Below are positions 1-8,365 of a stretch of DNA of 64,000 bases, in pieces. Under the pieces are notes generated by a model. That model ran no database searches. It was not told the DNA's origin and worked only from the letters and a program-made list of their open reading frames with translations. Within the stretch, counting starts at the first letter, position 1. Each line of letters starts with the position of its first letter. The DNA comes from an uncultured Lachnospiraceae bacterium. Lineage in GTDB: Bacteria; Bacillota; Clostridia; Lachnospirales; Lachnospiraceae. The position numbers were made by a program, and so were the translations under genes. The stretch spans positions 138,519-202,518 of the forward strand of contig CAKREB010000005.1 in the NCBI GenBank assembly GCA_934317005.1, read 5' to 3'.

Positions 1-1275
1 AAAAAGCTGACAAAGCTTTCCCATGTAGTGAAAGTGTATGATTATTTTTTGCAGAATAATACCGGTTATCTGATCATGGAATATGTGCCGGGAATGACTT
101 TGCGCAAGGTCGTACAGGAAAAGGGATGCTTTTCCTATCAGGAGATGTTTCCAATCATAAAGCCAATTATGGAAGATCTCTCTGTAATCCATGACATGGG
201 AATGATCCATCGGGATATCAGTCCGGATAATATTATATTGCAGGCAAATGGGATCGCTAAAGTTATTGATTTTGGCACAACGAGAACGGTTGTACAAAAG
301 GATGATGGGACGAATCGGACGATGACCGTCATGCTGCGCCAGCAATATGCACCGAAGGAACAGTATCTTCCCAATGGAAATGTCGGTGCCTGGAGTGATA
401 TCTATTCTCTGTGTGCGACAATCTATTTTATGTTGCTTGGAACAGACCCGAAAAATGTGTTCGAGCGCGACGCAAAAGATATGGAAAAAGCTTTCCGTGG
501 GGCAGAGATTCCATATGATGCCGGTTTTGTCCGTATTCTGGAAAAGGGAATGCAGGTGGAAGCTTCCAAACGTTATGCGTCTGTTCGGGAGCTGCAAAAA
601 GAAATGGAGAAAGCAGTACTGGGGGAGGAAAAGGATACCGATGCACAGGAGCATACGATTTATATCGATCAGGAACAGAGAAAGAGAAAGCGTATTTCTC
701 TGCGGAAAAAGAAGCGCTGTCTGCTCCTGGCAGTTTGCGGATTATGTTTCGTGGGAGCGGTATCGTTTGGCTGGCAGAGATATCGCAGTTATAAAAACAA
801 TGTCGCAAAAAGCTCTGTCCAAAATGTTGTACAGAATGAGGAGGCTTCGAAACAGCGTATCAGCGTAGAGAAAACCGCGACACCAGAACCTTCACCGGAG
901 GTTACGGCAGATGTAACAGAAGAAAATCCCCTTGTGATCATACCGGATGTGAAAAACAGATCAAAAAAGGAAGCCTGCCGCCTGCTGCATACCGTAGATC
1001 CTGACTTGATTATTGTGGTGGAGAAGCAGTATAATACGAAAGTAAAAAAGGGCAGAGTGATCGCACAAAGTATAGCGGGCGGAAAGAGTTTTCGCAAAAA
1101 GAAGGAGCAGGAGATTGTTCTGACGGTCAGCAGAGGCAGGAAGCAGGAAGCAAACGTCAGGAAAACAACGACTCCTATAGCGACACCGGCTGCGACAAAG
1201 CAGCCACAGGTTAAAGTGGCACCGAAGAAAACAAAAGCACCACAAAAGAATATTAAAATTATTACACAGGATTAG
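1..1275 (+). CDS. Ser/Thr protein kinase with one PASTA domain (5' end cut by window edge)
   Basis: Membrane-anchored eukaryotic-type Ser/Thr kinase of the PknB/PrkC family; these sense cell-wall fragments and phosphorylate cytoplasmic targets. The frame is open to base 1 and reads as kinase sequence there, so the start and the glycine loop and ATP lysine lie outside. Counting from a GTG at 28, the catalytic loop HRDISPDN is near residue 62, DFG near 81, and a YAPKEQY activation segment follows. A single transmembrane helix sits around residues 230-250 after a basic stretch, then a Thr/Pro-rich linker, one PASTA repeat at about 300-370 and a second Thr/Pro/Lys-rich tail. One PASTA copy is few for a PrkC-type kinase, which usually has three or more. 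The next gene starts 10 bases downstream, so the two are probably co-transcribed. Confidence 0.9.
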   Translation, partial: KKLTKLSHVVKVYDYFLQNNTGYLIMEYVPGMTLRKVVQEKGCFSYQEMFPIIKPIMEDLSVIHDMGMIHRDISPDNIILQANGIAKVIDFGTTRTVVQKDDGTNRTMTVMLRQQYAPKEQYLPNGNVGAWSDIYSLCATIYFMLLGTDPKNVFERDAKDMEKAFRGAEIPYDAGFVRILEKGMQVEASKRYASVRELQKEMEKAVLGEEKDTDAQEHTIYIDQEQRKRKRISLRKKKRCLLLAVCGLCFVGAVSFGWQRYRSYKNNVAKSSVQNVVQNEEASKQRISVEKTATPEPSPEVTADVTEENPLVIIPDVKNRSKKEACRLLHTVDPDLIIVVEKQYNTKVKKGRVIAQSIAGGKSFRKKKEQEIVLTVSRGRKQEANVRKTTTPIATPAATKQPQVKVAPKKTKAPQKNIKIITQD

Positions 1276-1285
1276 GAGCAGGCGA

Positions 1286-2431
1286 ATGAAAAGAAAGTAT
1301 GCAGCTTTTCTGCTGTTGGCAGGGATGATTATGACAATGGGTTTTAGTATAGCAGTGACGAAAGGAAAATGTGTTTTGGCAGAAAGTTCTGTGCAAAAGG
1401 GAAACCAAGTCACCGTAGAGGGTTCTGTTTATGACAAATCCGGACAGTGTATCGTTAATCCATTTGCTGCTGTGATAGCCTCAACCATGGTCGGGGAAGA
1501 TGGAGGACCGGGGGGAGATACTTATTTTTCCAACATTGATGAAAATGGAAAATACCATTTGGAGATGCCGGCGGGCTCTTACTATCTTTATTTTCATTAT
1601 CATAACCGTTCGGAAGGAAAACAATATTACATCACGAGAAGCAGCGTGATTGATTTGAGACTGCCGAGTTCCTTTTATCAGATGAGTGGAAAAATGTATT
1701 TGAATGGAAAGCTGTACTGCAATGGAACCGTTTATCTGCAAAGGGTACAAGATGATCCGTCTACGACATGGGATGATTATTATATTGAGGTAGAAACGGA
1801 TAAGAAGGGATGTTATTTTTTGAGCTTTGTTAAGGGGATTGATGGGGAATTTTCTGTAAAATATATGGTCAAGGGAGCAATGTACCATGCAAAGGAGCAT
1901 GTGACAATACCGGGGGACAACCGATCGGGGTATGATATTATCATGACAGGAAATGTGGATCAGCCGGCATCGCAGCAATCCGAATCGAAAAAGGACAAGG
2001 TAACGAAGAAGCCGTATGCGTTCAAAAAGGGAAGTACATTTCAAAAAGGAGATCTGGTTTTTAAGGTGTTGTCGGTTTCTAAAAAACAGGGAAAGCTTGC
2101 TGTTGTCAAGGGGAAGGGAAAGAAGGTTTCCAAGATTGTGATTCCGGCAACCATAAAGAGATCTAATGTTTCTTTCCGGGTAACAGAAGTTGGAAAGCGC
2201 GCGTTTTATCAACAGAAGCGTTTGAAAAGTGTCTACATAGGAGCCAACGTGGAACGAATCGGAAAGCAGGCATTTTATCAGGATAACCAATTAAAAAAGA
2301 TTGTGTTCCGAACGAAGAAACTCAAACGGGTTGGCGCGAAAGCATTTATCGGAATTAATGACAATGCCCGGCTCGTTGTGCCGAAAAGCTGTAAAAAACA
2401 ATATGTCAGGTTATTAAATGGAACCTATTAG
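1286..2431 (+). CDS. Secreted BspA-type leucine-rich repeat protein
   Basis: Predicted exported protein of 381 residues. The first 32 residues form a signal peptide (MKRK, a hydrophobic run, then VLA). Residues about 40-130 resemble a carboxypeptidase-regulatory/Cna-B-like beta fold (GSVYDKSG, then a segment describing side chains typical of SpaA-like domains). The C-terminal 110 residues hold two to three BspA/LRR_5 units of the form GKRAF...LKSVYIG...VERIGKQAF. No sortase motif or membrane anchor is seen. An AGGAG overlaps the stop codon of the kinase gene and serves the ATG at 1286, which implies translational coupling. BspA-type repeats are common in surface proteins of gut Firmicutes; the ligand is unknown. 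Confidence 0.75.
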   Translation: MKRKYAAFLLLAGMIMTMGFSIAVTKGKCVLAESSVQKGNQVTVEGSVYDKSGQCIVNPFAAVIASTMVGEDGGPGGDTYFSNIDENGKYHLEMPAGSYYLYFHYHNRSEGKQYYITRSSVIDLRLPSSFYQMSGKMYLNGKLYCNGTVYLQRVQDDPSTTWDDYYIEVETDKKGCYFLSFVKGIDGEFSVKYMVKGAMYHAKEHVTIPGDNRSGYDIIMTGNVDQPASQQSESKKDKVTKKPYAFKKGSTFQKGDLVFKVLSVSKKQGKLAVVKGKGKKVSKIVIPATIKRSNVSFRVTEVGKRAFYQQKRLKSVYIGANVERIGKQAFYQDNQLKKIVFRTKKLKRVGAKAFIGINDNARLVVPKSCKKQYVRLLNGTY

Positions 2432-2438
2432 AGGACAC

Positions 2439-3317
2439 TTATCGCAGTGTATGTGCAAAGTGTTCCTGAATCCATTGACATAAAAAGTAATGAAAATCCA
2501 TGACATCAGGGTTGTGTTCGCCTTTTTGTGAGATGGAGGCAAGAATCTGCCGGCGGCAGATTGGCGTTTCGATGGAAAGCAGCTTGACATGGTCGGATAC
2601 CAAAGGACCCCAGGAGTATTGTGGCCAAAAGGCGATACCAAGTCCTGCCGCAATCAGGTTGCGCACTGTCTCCGGATTATCACTTTCATAGACAATATTT
2701 GGTGAGAAACCGGCTTCCCGGCAAAAATAATCACAAAGATCACGGATGGAATGTGGATTTTGCAGACTGACATAGGATTCATCCTGTGTATCAGCCAGCC
2801 GGATGGTTTCACAGCTGCTCAAAGGAGAGCTGGTTGGAACAGCCAGAAAGAAGTCCTCTGAAAAGAGAAGATGCTGTTCGTCTGTCAATGCAGTTTCTGA
2901 TCGGTTTGCAAAAATGCGGTAATCCGCAGATGGATCTTCTTTTGTTTGCAATAACTTAAACTTTACGTCGGGACGCTTGGAGCGATAGGCGATGATACAA
3001 TTTGTGATGATAGTAGAGGCAGCAAGCAGACTCAGCCGGATCGTTGGCTGGGTTTGTGCAGCAGCCTCTTTTAATTCTCCGGGAATAGCATCTAAGGATG
3101 CCATCAGAGGAATTAATTTTTTTTGTAATAATTTTCCGGATTCATTCAGACGGATACCACGACTTTCTCTGATAAAAAGGGGCATTCCCAGTTCTTCTTC
3201 CAAATGATGTATCGACTGCGAGATAGCCGGCTGTGCCACGTGAAGGCTTTCTGCTGCCTTAGTCATGTGCTGATAATGTGCTGCTGCCAGAAAATAACGT
3301 AATTGAAGTAATTCCAT
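2439..3317 (-). CDS. LysR-family transcriptional regulator
   Basis: Transcriptional regulator of 292 residues. The N-terminal winged helix is typical of LysR (LRYFLAAAHYQHMTKAAESL, then QPAISQSIHHLEEELG), followed by a periplasmic-binding-protein-like effector domain. I take the ATG at 3317 (reading leftwards) because an AAAGGAG lies just before it and LysR proteins normally begin within a few residues of the LRYF motif; the frame is open further upstream but lacks a better start. It originally faced hisH divergently; the 4.9-kb insert now lies between them. Divergent neighbours are often targets of LysR proteins, so control of hisH-hisF was possible, but nothing in the sequence proves it. 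The effector is unknown. Confidence 0.9.
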   Translation of the reverse strand: MELLQLRYFLAAAHYQHMTKAAESLHVAQPAISQSIHHLEEELGMPLFIRESRGIRLNESGKLLQKKLIPLMASLDAIPGELKEAAAQTQPTIRLSLLAASTIITNCIIAYRSKRPDVKFKLLQTKEDPSADYRIFANRSETALTDEQHLLFSEDFFLAVPTSSPLSSCETIRLADTQDESYVSLQNPHSIRDLCDYFCREAGFSPNIVYESDNPETVRNLIAAGLGIAFWPQYSWGPLVSDHVKLLSIETPICRRQILASISQKGEHNPDVMDFHYFLCQWIQEHFAHTLR

Positions 3318-3359
3318 GTGAAACGGCTCCTTTCTTTTAAAGTAATTCTGAGTAACGAA

Positions 3360-3393
3360 TATCTGCTTCGTTGCAGTATAACATATCTGCTTC
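3360..3393 (-). promoter_or_regulatory. Probable LysR gene promoter with flanking direct repeats
   Basis: On the minus strand an extended -10 element, TGTTATACT, occupies about 3375-3383. It is flanked on the plus strand by two exact copies of TATCTGCTTC (3360-3369 and 3384-3393), 24 bases apart. Direct repeats around the -10 would suit autoregulation by the LysR protein; this is inference. I see no convincing -35. Confidence 0.4.
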
Positions 3394-3424
3394 AAAATTG
3401 CACATGAAAAAGAAGCACAATTCT

Positions 3425-3519
3425 CATATCGACAACACCCCCGGCATGTGGTAAACTTTACCCATACAAAACAACGACAACAGAGGTGATATACAACAAT
3501 GATAGCTATAATAGACTAT
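3425..3519. repeat. Left 95-bp direct repeat (hisH upstream region plus 7 codons)
   Basis: Matches 8366-8460 at 94 of 95 positions; the only difference is A at 3513 against C at 8454. Identity begins abruptly at CATATCGACA and ends at GACTAT in codon 7 of hisH. It contains a perfect palindrome, GGTAAACTTTACC, at 3450-3462 and the hisH ribosome binding site AGAGGTGAT. Confidence 0.97.
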
Positions 3520-3564
3520 TGTGTATATCATATTTACATAACACTGGTAAAATACGGCGTTTAG
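3499..3564 (+). pseudogene. Truncated hisH start left by the insertion
   Basis: The left repeat keeps the hisH ribosome binding site, ATG and the next six codons (MIAIIDY), after which the sequence diverges from hisH and runs 14 more codons to a TAG. It could be translated as a 21-residue peptide, but is best read as the broken remnant of the hisH start at the element boundary. The upstream control region is also retained, so hisH transcription signals now point into the insert. Confidence 0.75.
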
Positions 3565-3578
3565 GCGGTTGATTTTTG

Positions 3579-3746
3579 ATGGAAAATGACTTTACGAATT
3601 ATATACGAATAAATGTGCGGAAAATGCGTACACAAAGAATAAGAAAAGAGGCTTTTGCAAAATTGGAACAGTTGCGCAAAAAAGGAACTGTCACAGATGG
3701 TGATACAGAATTAACTTCTTATAGGAAAGAAAAATACAGTAAGTGA
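3579..3746 (+). CDS. Small basic hypothetical ORF at the head of the insert
   Basis: An ATG at 3579 opens a 55-codon frame ending at a TGA at 3744-3746. The peptide begins MENDFTNYIRINVRK and is strongly basic with alternating Lys/Arg and hydrophobic residues, consistent with a helical nucleic-acid-binding peptide, but I recognise no family. The only upstream help is a weak AGGCGG about 10 bases before the ATG. It lies between the left repeat and the primase-helicase gene, 26 bases before that gene's ATG, so it would be the first gene of a three-gene unit. It may equally be a chance frame in a leader. Confidence 0.35.
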   Translation: MENDFTNYIRINVRKMRTQRIRKEAFAKLEQLRKKGTVTDGDTELTSYRKEKYSK

Positions 3747-3772
3747 AAATTTGATTTTGTGGAGATGTCAAT

Positions 3773-6765
3773 ATGCGTGATTCGGTAGAAAATATATCAC
3801 AACTACAAAAAAACTAAATGATTTGCAGTTGGAAAACCAGATATTAAAAAATATATTGAATAAAGCAGGATTGTCATACCATGAAGAATTATCAGCACTT
3901 AGACAAAGTGCCACTAAAGAGAATTATGATCAGGAACAAGGAAAAAGAATTATTCATCCACGGGCAATAACGGAAAATATGGCAAATCAGTTTTTTGGAA
4001 TGTTTTGGGGACGGCAGGATGTCTATGCTAAGCGTAGTGTTAATAGAGAAACCGGAAAAGCTGCATATTATCCTCAGTGCAGCAATTTTTGGACGAATGT
4101 ATGCCATAAGAAGATTAAAGATGGTGTTAAATGTAAGGATTGCAAGAAGCGTTCTTATAAAGCAATAACAAAGAAAGATATATTAAATCATTTGCTGGGA
4201 AATGCATATAATGGATCAGATGTAATAGGTGTATACCCGTTACTTAGTAATGGAACATGCAGATTCATGGTATTTGATTTTGATAATCATGATAAGGGAG
4301 CGGAAGAGAAAGATTATGCAAATATTGATGATACATGGACTGAAGAAGTTGAGGCTGTAAGAGAAATCTGTGTACTAAATGGAATAGAGCCGTTAGTAGA
4401 ACGCTCAAGATCTGGCAAAGGTGCGCATATATGGATATTTTTTGATAAGCCGATAGCGGCTTCGTTGGTAAGAGGATTTGGATTTGCTTTGCTTGATAAA
4501 GGAGCAGAACAGGTTAATTTAAAATCTTTTAAATATTATGACCGAATGCTGCCTGCACAGGATTCGTTACCGGATGATAGTAAAGTTGGCAATTTGATTG
4601 CGCTACCATTACAGGGGAAAGCATTACGGGATGGAAATAGTGCATTTGTTGATGGAAACTGGAATGCTTATCCTGATCAATGGGAGATTTTATTCAGCAA
4701 ACCCAAATTATCACAGGAGTTCTTGGAAGAGAAAATAAAAGAATGGTCAAATTCTATTGATGATATTACTGCAAATGCTGATGAAAGTGATAGAGAAAAG
4801 CCCTGGGATAGAGTGTGGCATTTTAATAAAAAAGATATAGATGGAAGGTTACATATTACGTTGTCAAATGGAGTATATGTAGATAATGCGAATTTGAAAG
4901 TATCAATGCAGAACAGAATTCGGAGGATGGCAGCAATTAGTAATCCGATTTTCTATAAACATCAGGCAATAGGCACATCTAATTATGATACATCAAGATG
5001 GATATATCTGGGGAAAGACCATTTGAGTGGATATATACAGATACCACGAGGACTGTATGACGAACTTTTGAAAAGTGTAAAGCAGGCAGATATCATTTAT
5101 GAAATTGAAGATGAGCGTCAACAGGGAAGAAGTATTAATGTAGCATTTAATGGTGAATTGCGTCCTGAACAGGACAAGGCATTAAAGGAATTAACGAAGT
5201 ATGATAATGGAATACTTTACGCTGCAACAGCATTTGGTAAAACGGTTGTAAGTAGTGCAATAATAGCACAAAAGAAAGTTAATACATTAATTATACTTGA
5301 ATCTTCTGCGCTGATGGAACAATGGAAAGAGGCATTGGTTGAATTTCTGAATATTAATGAGGAACTTCCGACATACGAGACTAAGACTGGAAGAGTCAGG
5401 AAAAGAAAAAGTCTGATTGGAATATTGCAGGGAGCACATGATTCCATGACAGGAATTATAGATATTGCGATGGCAGGATCGTTGTGTAAAAAAGGAGAGT
5501 TTCATAAGCGATTGAATCAATATGGACTTGTCATAGTTGACGAGTGTCATCACTCCGCTTCGGAAACCATAGCAAATGTATTAAAAGAAGTAAAGGCAAA
5601 ATATGTATATGGAGTCACAGCAACGCCGAAAAGAGGAGATGGGTTAGAAAAAATTAATTATATGCTTATCGGACCTATAAGATATAGCTATACGGCAAAG
5701 GAAAAAGCAAAAGAGCAGGGTATACAGCATCTTGTATATCCGCGATTTACACGTACCGTATTGCCAAGAGGCGTGATTATCGGAAAGATGCATCCAAATG
5801 AAGCGTATGAGATTATTCATAATAATGATATTAGGGATGAACAGATTATAGAGGATGTGAAGCAGTGTGTATCCGCAGGTCGTACACCTGTTATATTGTC
5901 TCGTTACAAGGATCATTCTGAAAAACTGTACGAGCGGTTAAAAAACTACGCAGATCATGTATTTCTTATGACGGGAAATAATTCTAAGAGGGAACACAAA
6001 AAGATTCTTGAGCAGATGCAGCAGGTTGATAAAGAGGATTCTTTTATATTAATAGCTACGGGATCTTTGGTAGGAGAAGGCTTTGATTTTCCGAGGTTAG
6101 ACACACTTGTTATGGCGACACCCGTATCGTTTCGTGGTGTGGTTGAACAGTATGCTGGAAGATTAAATCGTGATTATGCAGGTAAAGAAAATGTGATAAT
6201 ATATGATTATGTGGATAATCATATTCCAATGTTTGATAATATGTATGCGAAGCGATTGAAAGCATATAAACAGATCGGATATGAGCTTGCTGGTGGTTTG
6301 CAAACTGATAAACAGATGGTTAATGCAATATATGCTGGAGATAATTATATTGAAAACTATCATAAGGATTTGCTTGATGCTAATAAGAATGTAATAATTT
6401 CCAGTCCTGCAATCAGTGGTCCAAAAGTTTATGAGTTGATCGATATGTTCAAAGAAAAGCAGACGTTAGGTGTTCAGGTTACTATAGTTACATGGACTCC
6501 GGATTCATATGGATATGGTGATGCAGCATACTGGATGCAGTTGCATGAAGATATGCGTAAAGCAGGCTTTTATATCAAAACGGTTGAAGAATCCTGTGAA
6601 CGATTTGCAGTCATTGATCAGGAAGTAGTATGGTATGGAAATATTAATTTGCTGGCAAGGGATAAGGTTGATGGTAGTATTATGAGGGTTCTGAGTAAGG
6701 AGATAGCAAGTGAATTGATGGAACTTACATTTGGGAATAATAGCAATGATAAAATTGAAATATAA
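3773..6765 (+). CDS. AEP primase-SF2 helicase-PLD-like protein, TOTE conflict-system type, with a frameshift near its start
   Basis: Large multidomain nucleic-acid enzyme. The best start is ATG 3773, with GGAG 8 bases before it, but that frame hits TAA after 14 codons; the long frame is entered by a -1 shift at A AAA AAC (3808-3814) and gives 997 residues with an unbroken coiled-coil N-terminus. Without the shift the only start is TTG 3823 with no ribosome binding site (980 residues; numbering below). Order: four cysteines (86, 94, 104, 107) of a likely zinc ribbon; an archaeo-eukaryotic primase domain with FDFDNH at 151 and GAHIWIFF at 200; SF2 helicase with AFGKT at 470, DECHH at 573, TATPKR, and QYAGRLNR at 776; then a PLD-like domain whose HxK is replaced by C925-E-R927. 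It overlaps the next gene's upstream frame and probably acts with it. Primase-helicase fusions of this type are linked to prokaryotic conflict systems; the target here is unknown. Confidence 0.8.
3806..3817 (+). other. Slippery heptamer A AAA AAC followed by UAA (frameshift site)
   Basis: Codons 12-14 of the frame from ATG 3773 are CAA AAA AAC, directly followed by TAA. Shifting back one base on the seven-A run continues as CTA AAT GAT TTG into the primase-helicase frame. This is a canonical -1 slippery heptamer, but a one-base loss from an eight-A run (mutation or sequencing error) would look the same. Confidence 0.65.
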
Positions 6766-6793
6766 AAAGATTAGATTGGAAGCAGGTGATTCA

Positions 6794-8344
6794 ATGGTCA
6801 ACAAAGAGTTTTTTGGTGAAACAAAGAATGTAGAATTCAAAAGAGAGATTCCTAGTAGACATGAAAAGTTTTTAAAAGATATTATTGCATTTTCGAATAG
6901 TACCGGAGGCCAGGTTATTGTTGGGATTGAAGACGAAACTTGCATTGTATATGGAATTGGTGAACAAAGTCCGTTTAAGCTGTCTGATTCAATATCAAAT
7001 ATGATTTCTGATGCATGCACGCCTCAGATAGAACCGGATATTTCCATACAGACAATAGAAGATAAAACGGTGCTTGTAATAGATGTTGCACCGGGGAAAT
7101 TCAGACCGTATTATTTAGCTAATAAAGATAAAGAGACGACTTCTTATATTAGAATAAATGGGACAAGCAGACCGGCAGATGCACGAAAATTGCAGGAGTT
7201 AGAACTGGAAGGACAAAATATATCATATGATTCTCTTCAGGATATTGGGCGGGAATATGATGAGAATAAGGCGTTAGAATTGTGTGAAACTATGAAAAAG
7301 ATTGCAGTAGCTTCGTGTGAGACAGAGGAGGAAAGAATTGCCATAAAAGATATGTCTTTAACCAAATTACACGACTTCGGATTGCTTTGCATGGTTGGCA
7401 GAAATCCATATCCTACACATGCATTTGACTTGTTGACAGATAATACAAACAAAGCGGCAAAGATACAATGTGCATTATTTAAAGGCAAAACAAGGGATAT
7501 TTTTATTGATAGAAAAGTGTTTGACGGACCGATATATGAACAGGTTGACGATGCGTATAACTTTGTTTTGAGACATATAGATATGGGAGCACAGATTGAT
7601 GGAGAGTATAGGAAGGATATATATGAACTACCGGTATCTGCTGTCAGAGAGACAATAGCAAATGCCGTTTTGCATAGAAGTTATTTGGATAGATCTTGCA
7701 TACAGGTATGTATTTATGATGATAGAATGGAAGTTTCTTCGCCGGGAATGTTATATGGCGGACTGGATATAGAGACGGCGAAAACAGGAAAATCAACATG
7801 CAGAAATGAGGCAATTGCGGAGGCCTTTCATTATATGCATATTGTAGAGGCTTGGGGAACTGGAATTCCTAGAATTATTAATAGATGTAAAGAATATGAT
7901 CTTCCGGTTCCTGCATTTGAAGAATTTGGAGATGGTTTTAAGGTCACGCTTTTCAGAAAAGCAAGCAATGCTCAGGAAAAAGTAAGCAACACTCAGGGAA
8001 AAGCAGGCAATGACCAGGAAAAAGTAAGCAACATTCAGGGAAAAGCAGGCAATGACCAAGAAAAAGTAAGCAATGCTCAGGAAAAAGTAAGCAATAAATT
8101 CGATAATTATGTACCTTTTCTAAAAGCAGTGGAGGCAACAGATATATTTATAAATAATATCAGAATGGTATATGAGCACTGCAATGTGGACACTCCGTTT
8201 GGACAGGCAAATGTAATGGAGTGGCTTGAATGTTCTAAATCTAAAGCAACTAATATTATGAATGTATTAAAAACGGCGGAGATAATAGAAAAAGTAAAAG
8301 GATTTGGTCCAGGAAGGTATAGATTTGTGGACTTACAAGATTAA
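6794..8344 (+). CDS. AlbA_2/Schlafen-like and GHKL ATPase-domain protein with repeat linker and winged helix
   Basis: Protein of 516 residues related to the 'divergent AAA-4 / RecG-like ATP-binding' family. The N-terminus is an AlbA_2 (Schlafen-type) nucleic-acid-binding domain (KNVEFKRE, then DIIAFSNSTGGQVIVGI). The middle carries a GHKL-type ATPase region (RETIANAVLHRSY, then EAWGTGIPRI). A linker of six 7-residue repeats (SNAQEKV-like) follows, then a C-terminal winged helix-turn-helix that ends GPGRYRFV. I choose ATG 6794 because AGGTGA precedes it and the AlbA domain starts soon after; the frame also opens at 6731, inside the end of the primase-helicase gene. Proteins of this class occur as regulators and as parts of phage-defence islands; its pairing with the helicase suggests one system. 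Confidence 0.75.
   Translation: MVNKEFFGETKNVEFKREIPSRHEKFLKDIIAFSNSTGGQVIVGIEDETCIVYGIGEQSPFKLSDSISNMISDACTPQIEPDISIQTIEDKTVLVIDVAPGKFRPYYLANKDKETTSYIRINGTSRPADARKLQELELEGQNISYDSLQDIGREYDENKALELCETMKKIAVASCETEEERIAIKDMSLTKLHDFGLLCMVGRNPYPTHAFDLLTDNTNKAAKIQCALFKGKTRDIFIDRKVFDGPIYEQVDDAYNFVLRHIDMGAQIDGEYRKDIYELPVSAVRETIANAVLHRSYLDRSCIQVCIYDDRMEVSSPGMLYGGLDIETAKTGKSTCRNEAIAEAFHYMHIVEAWGTGIPRIINRCKEYDLPVPAFEEFGDGFKVTLFRKASNAQEKVSNTQGKAGNDQEKVSNIQGKAGNDQEKVSNAQEKVSNKFDNYVPFLKAVEATDIFINNIRMVYEHCNVDTPFGQANVMEWLECSKSKATNIMNVLKTAEIIEKVKGFGPGRYRFVDLQD
7964..8089 (+). repeat. Six in-frame 21-bp tandem repeats in a protein linker
   Basis: Six contiguous 21-base units encode SNAQEKV, SNTQGKA, GNDQEKV, SNIQGKA, GNDQEKV and SNAQEKV, followed by a partial seventh (SNK). 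Units two-three and four-five form a higher-order 42-base duplication that is nearly exact. Because the unit is a multiple of three, gain or loss of units changes linker length without breaking the frame. Confidence 0.95.
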
Positions 8345-8365
8345 TAAAACTTCACCTGTAAGAAC

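Noticed and set aside
1481..2290. Long minus-strand open frame of 269 codons opposite the leucine-rich repeat gene
   Set aside because: No ribosome binding site, no recognisable domain, and composition of a reverse-strand shadow; the plus-strand gene has a signal peptide and known repeats.
3807..3823. Primase-helicase gene starting at TTG 3823
   Set aside because: Possible but unsupported: no ribosome binding site, while ATG 3773 has one and its frame joins through a slippery A run to form a continuous coiled coil.
7964..8089. CRISPR array
   Set aside because: Units are contiguous with no spacers and keep a protein frame inside a gene.
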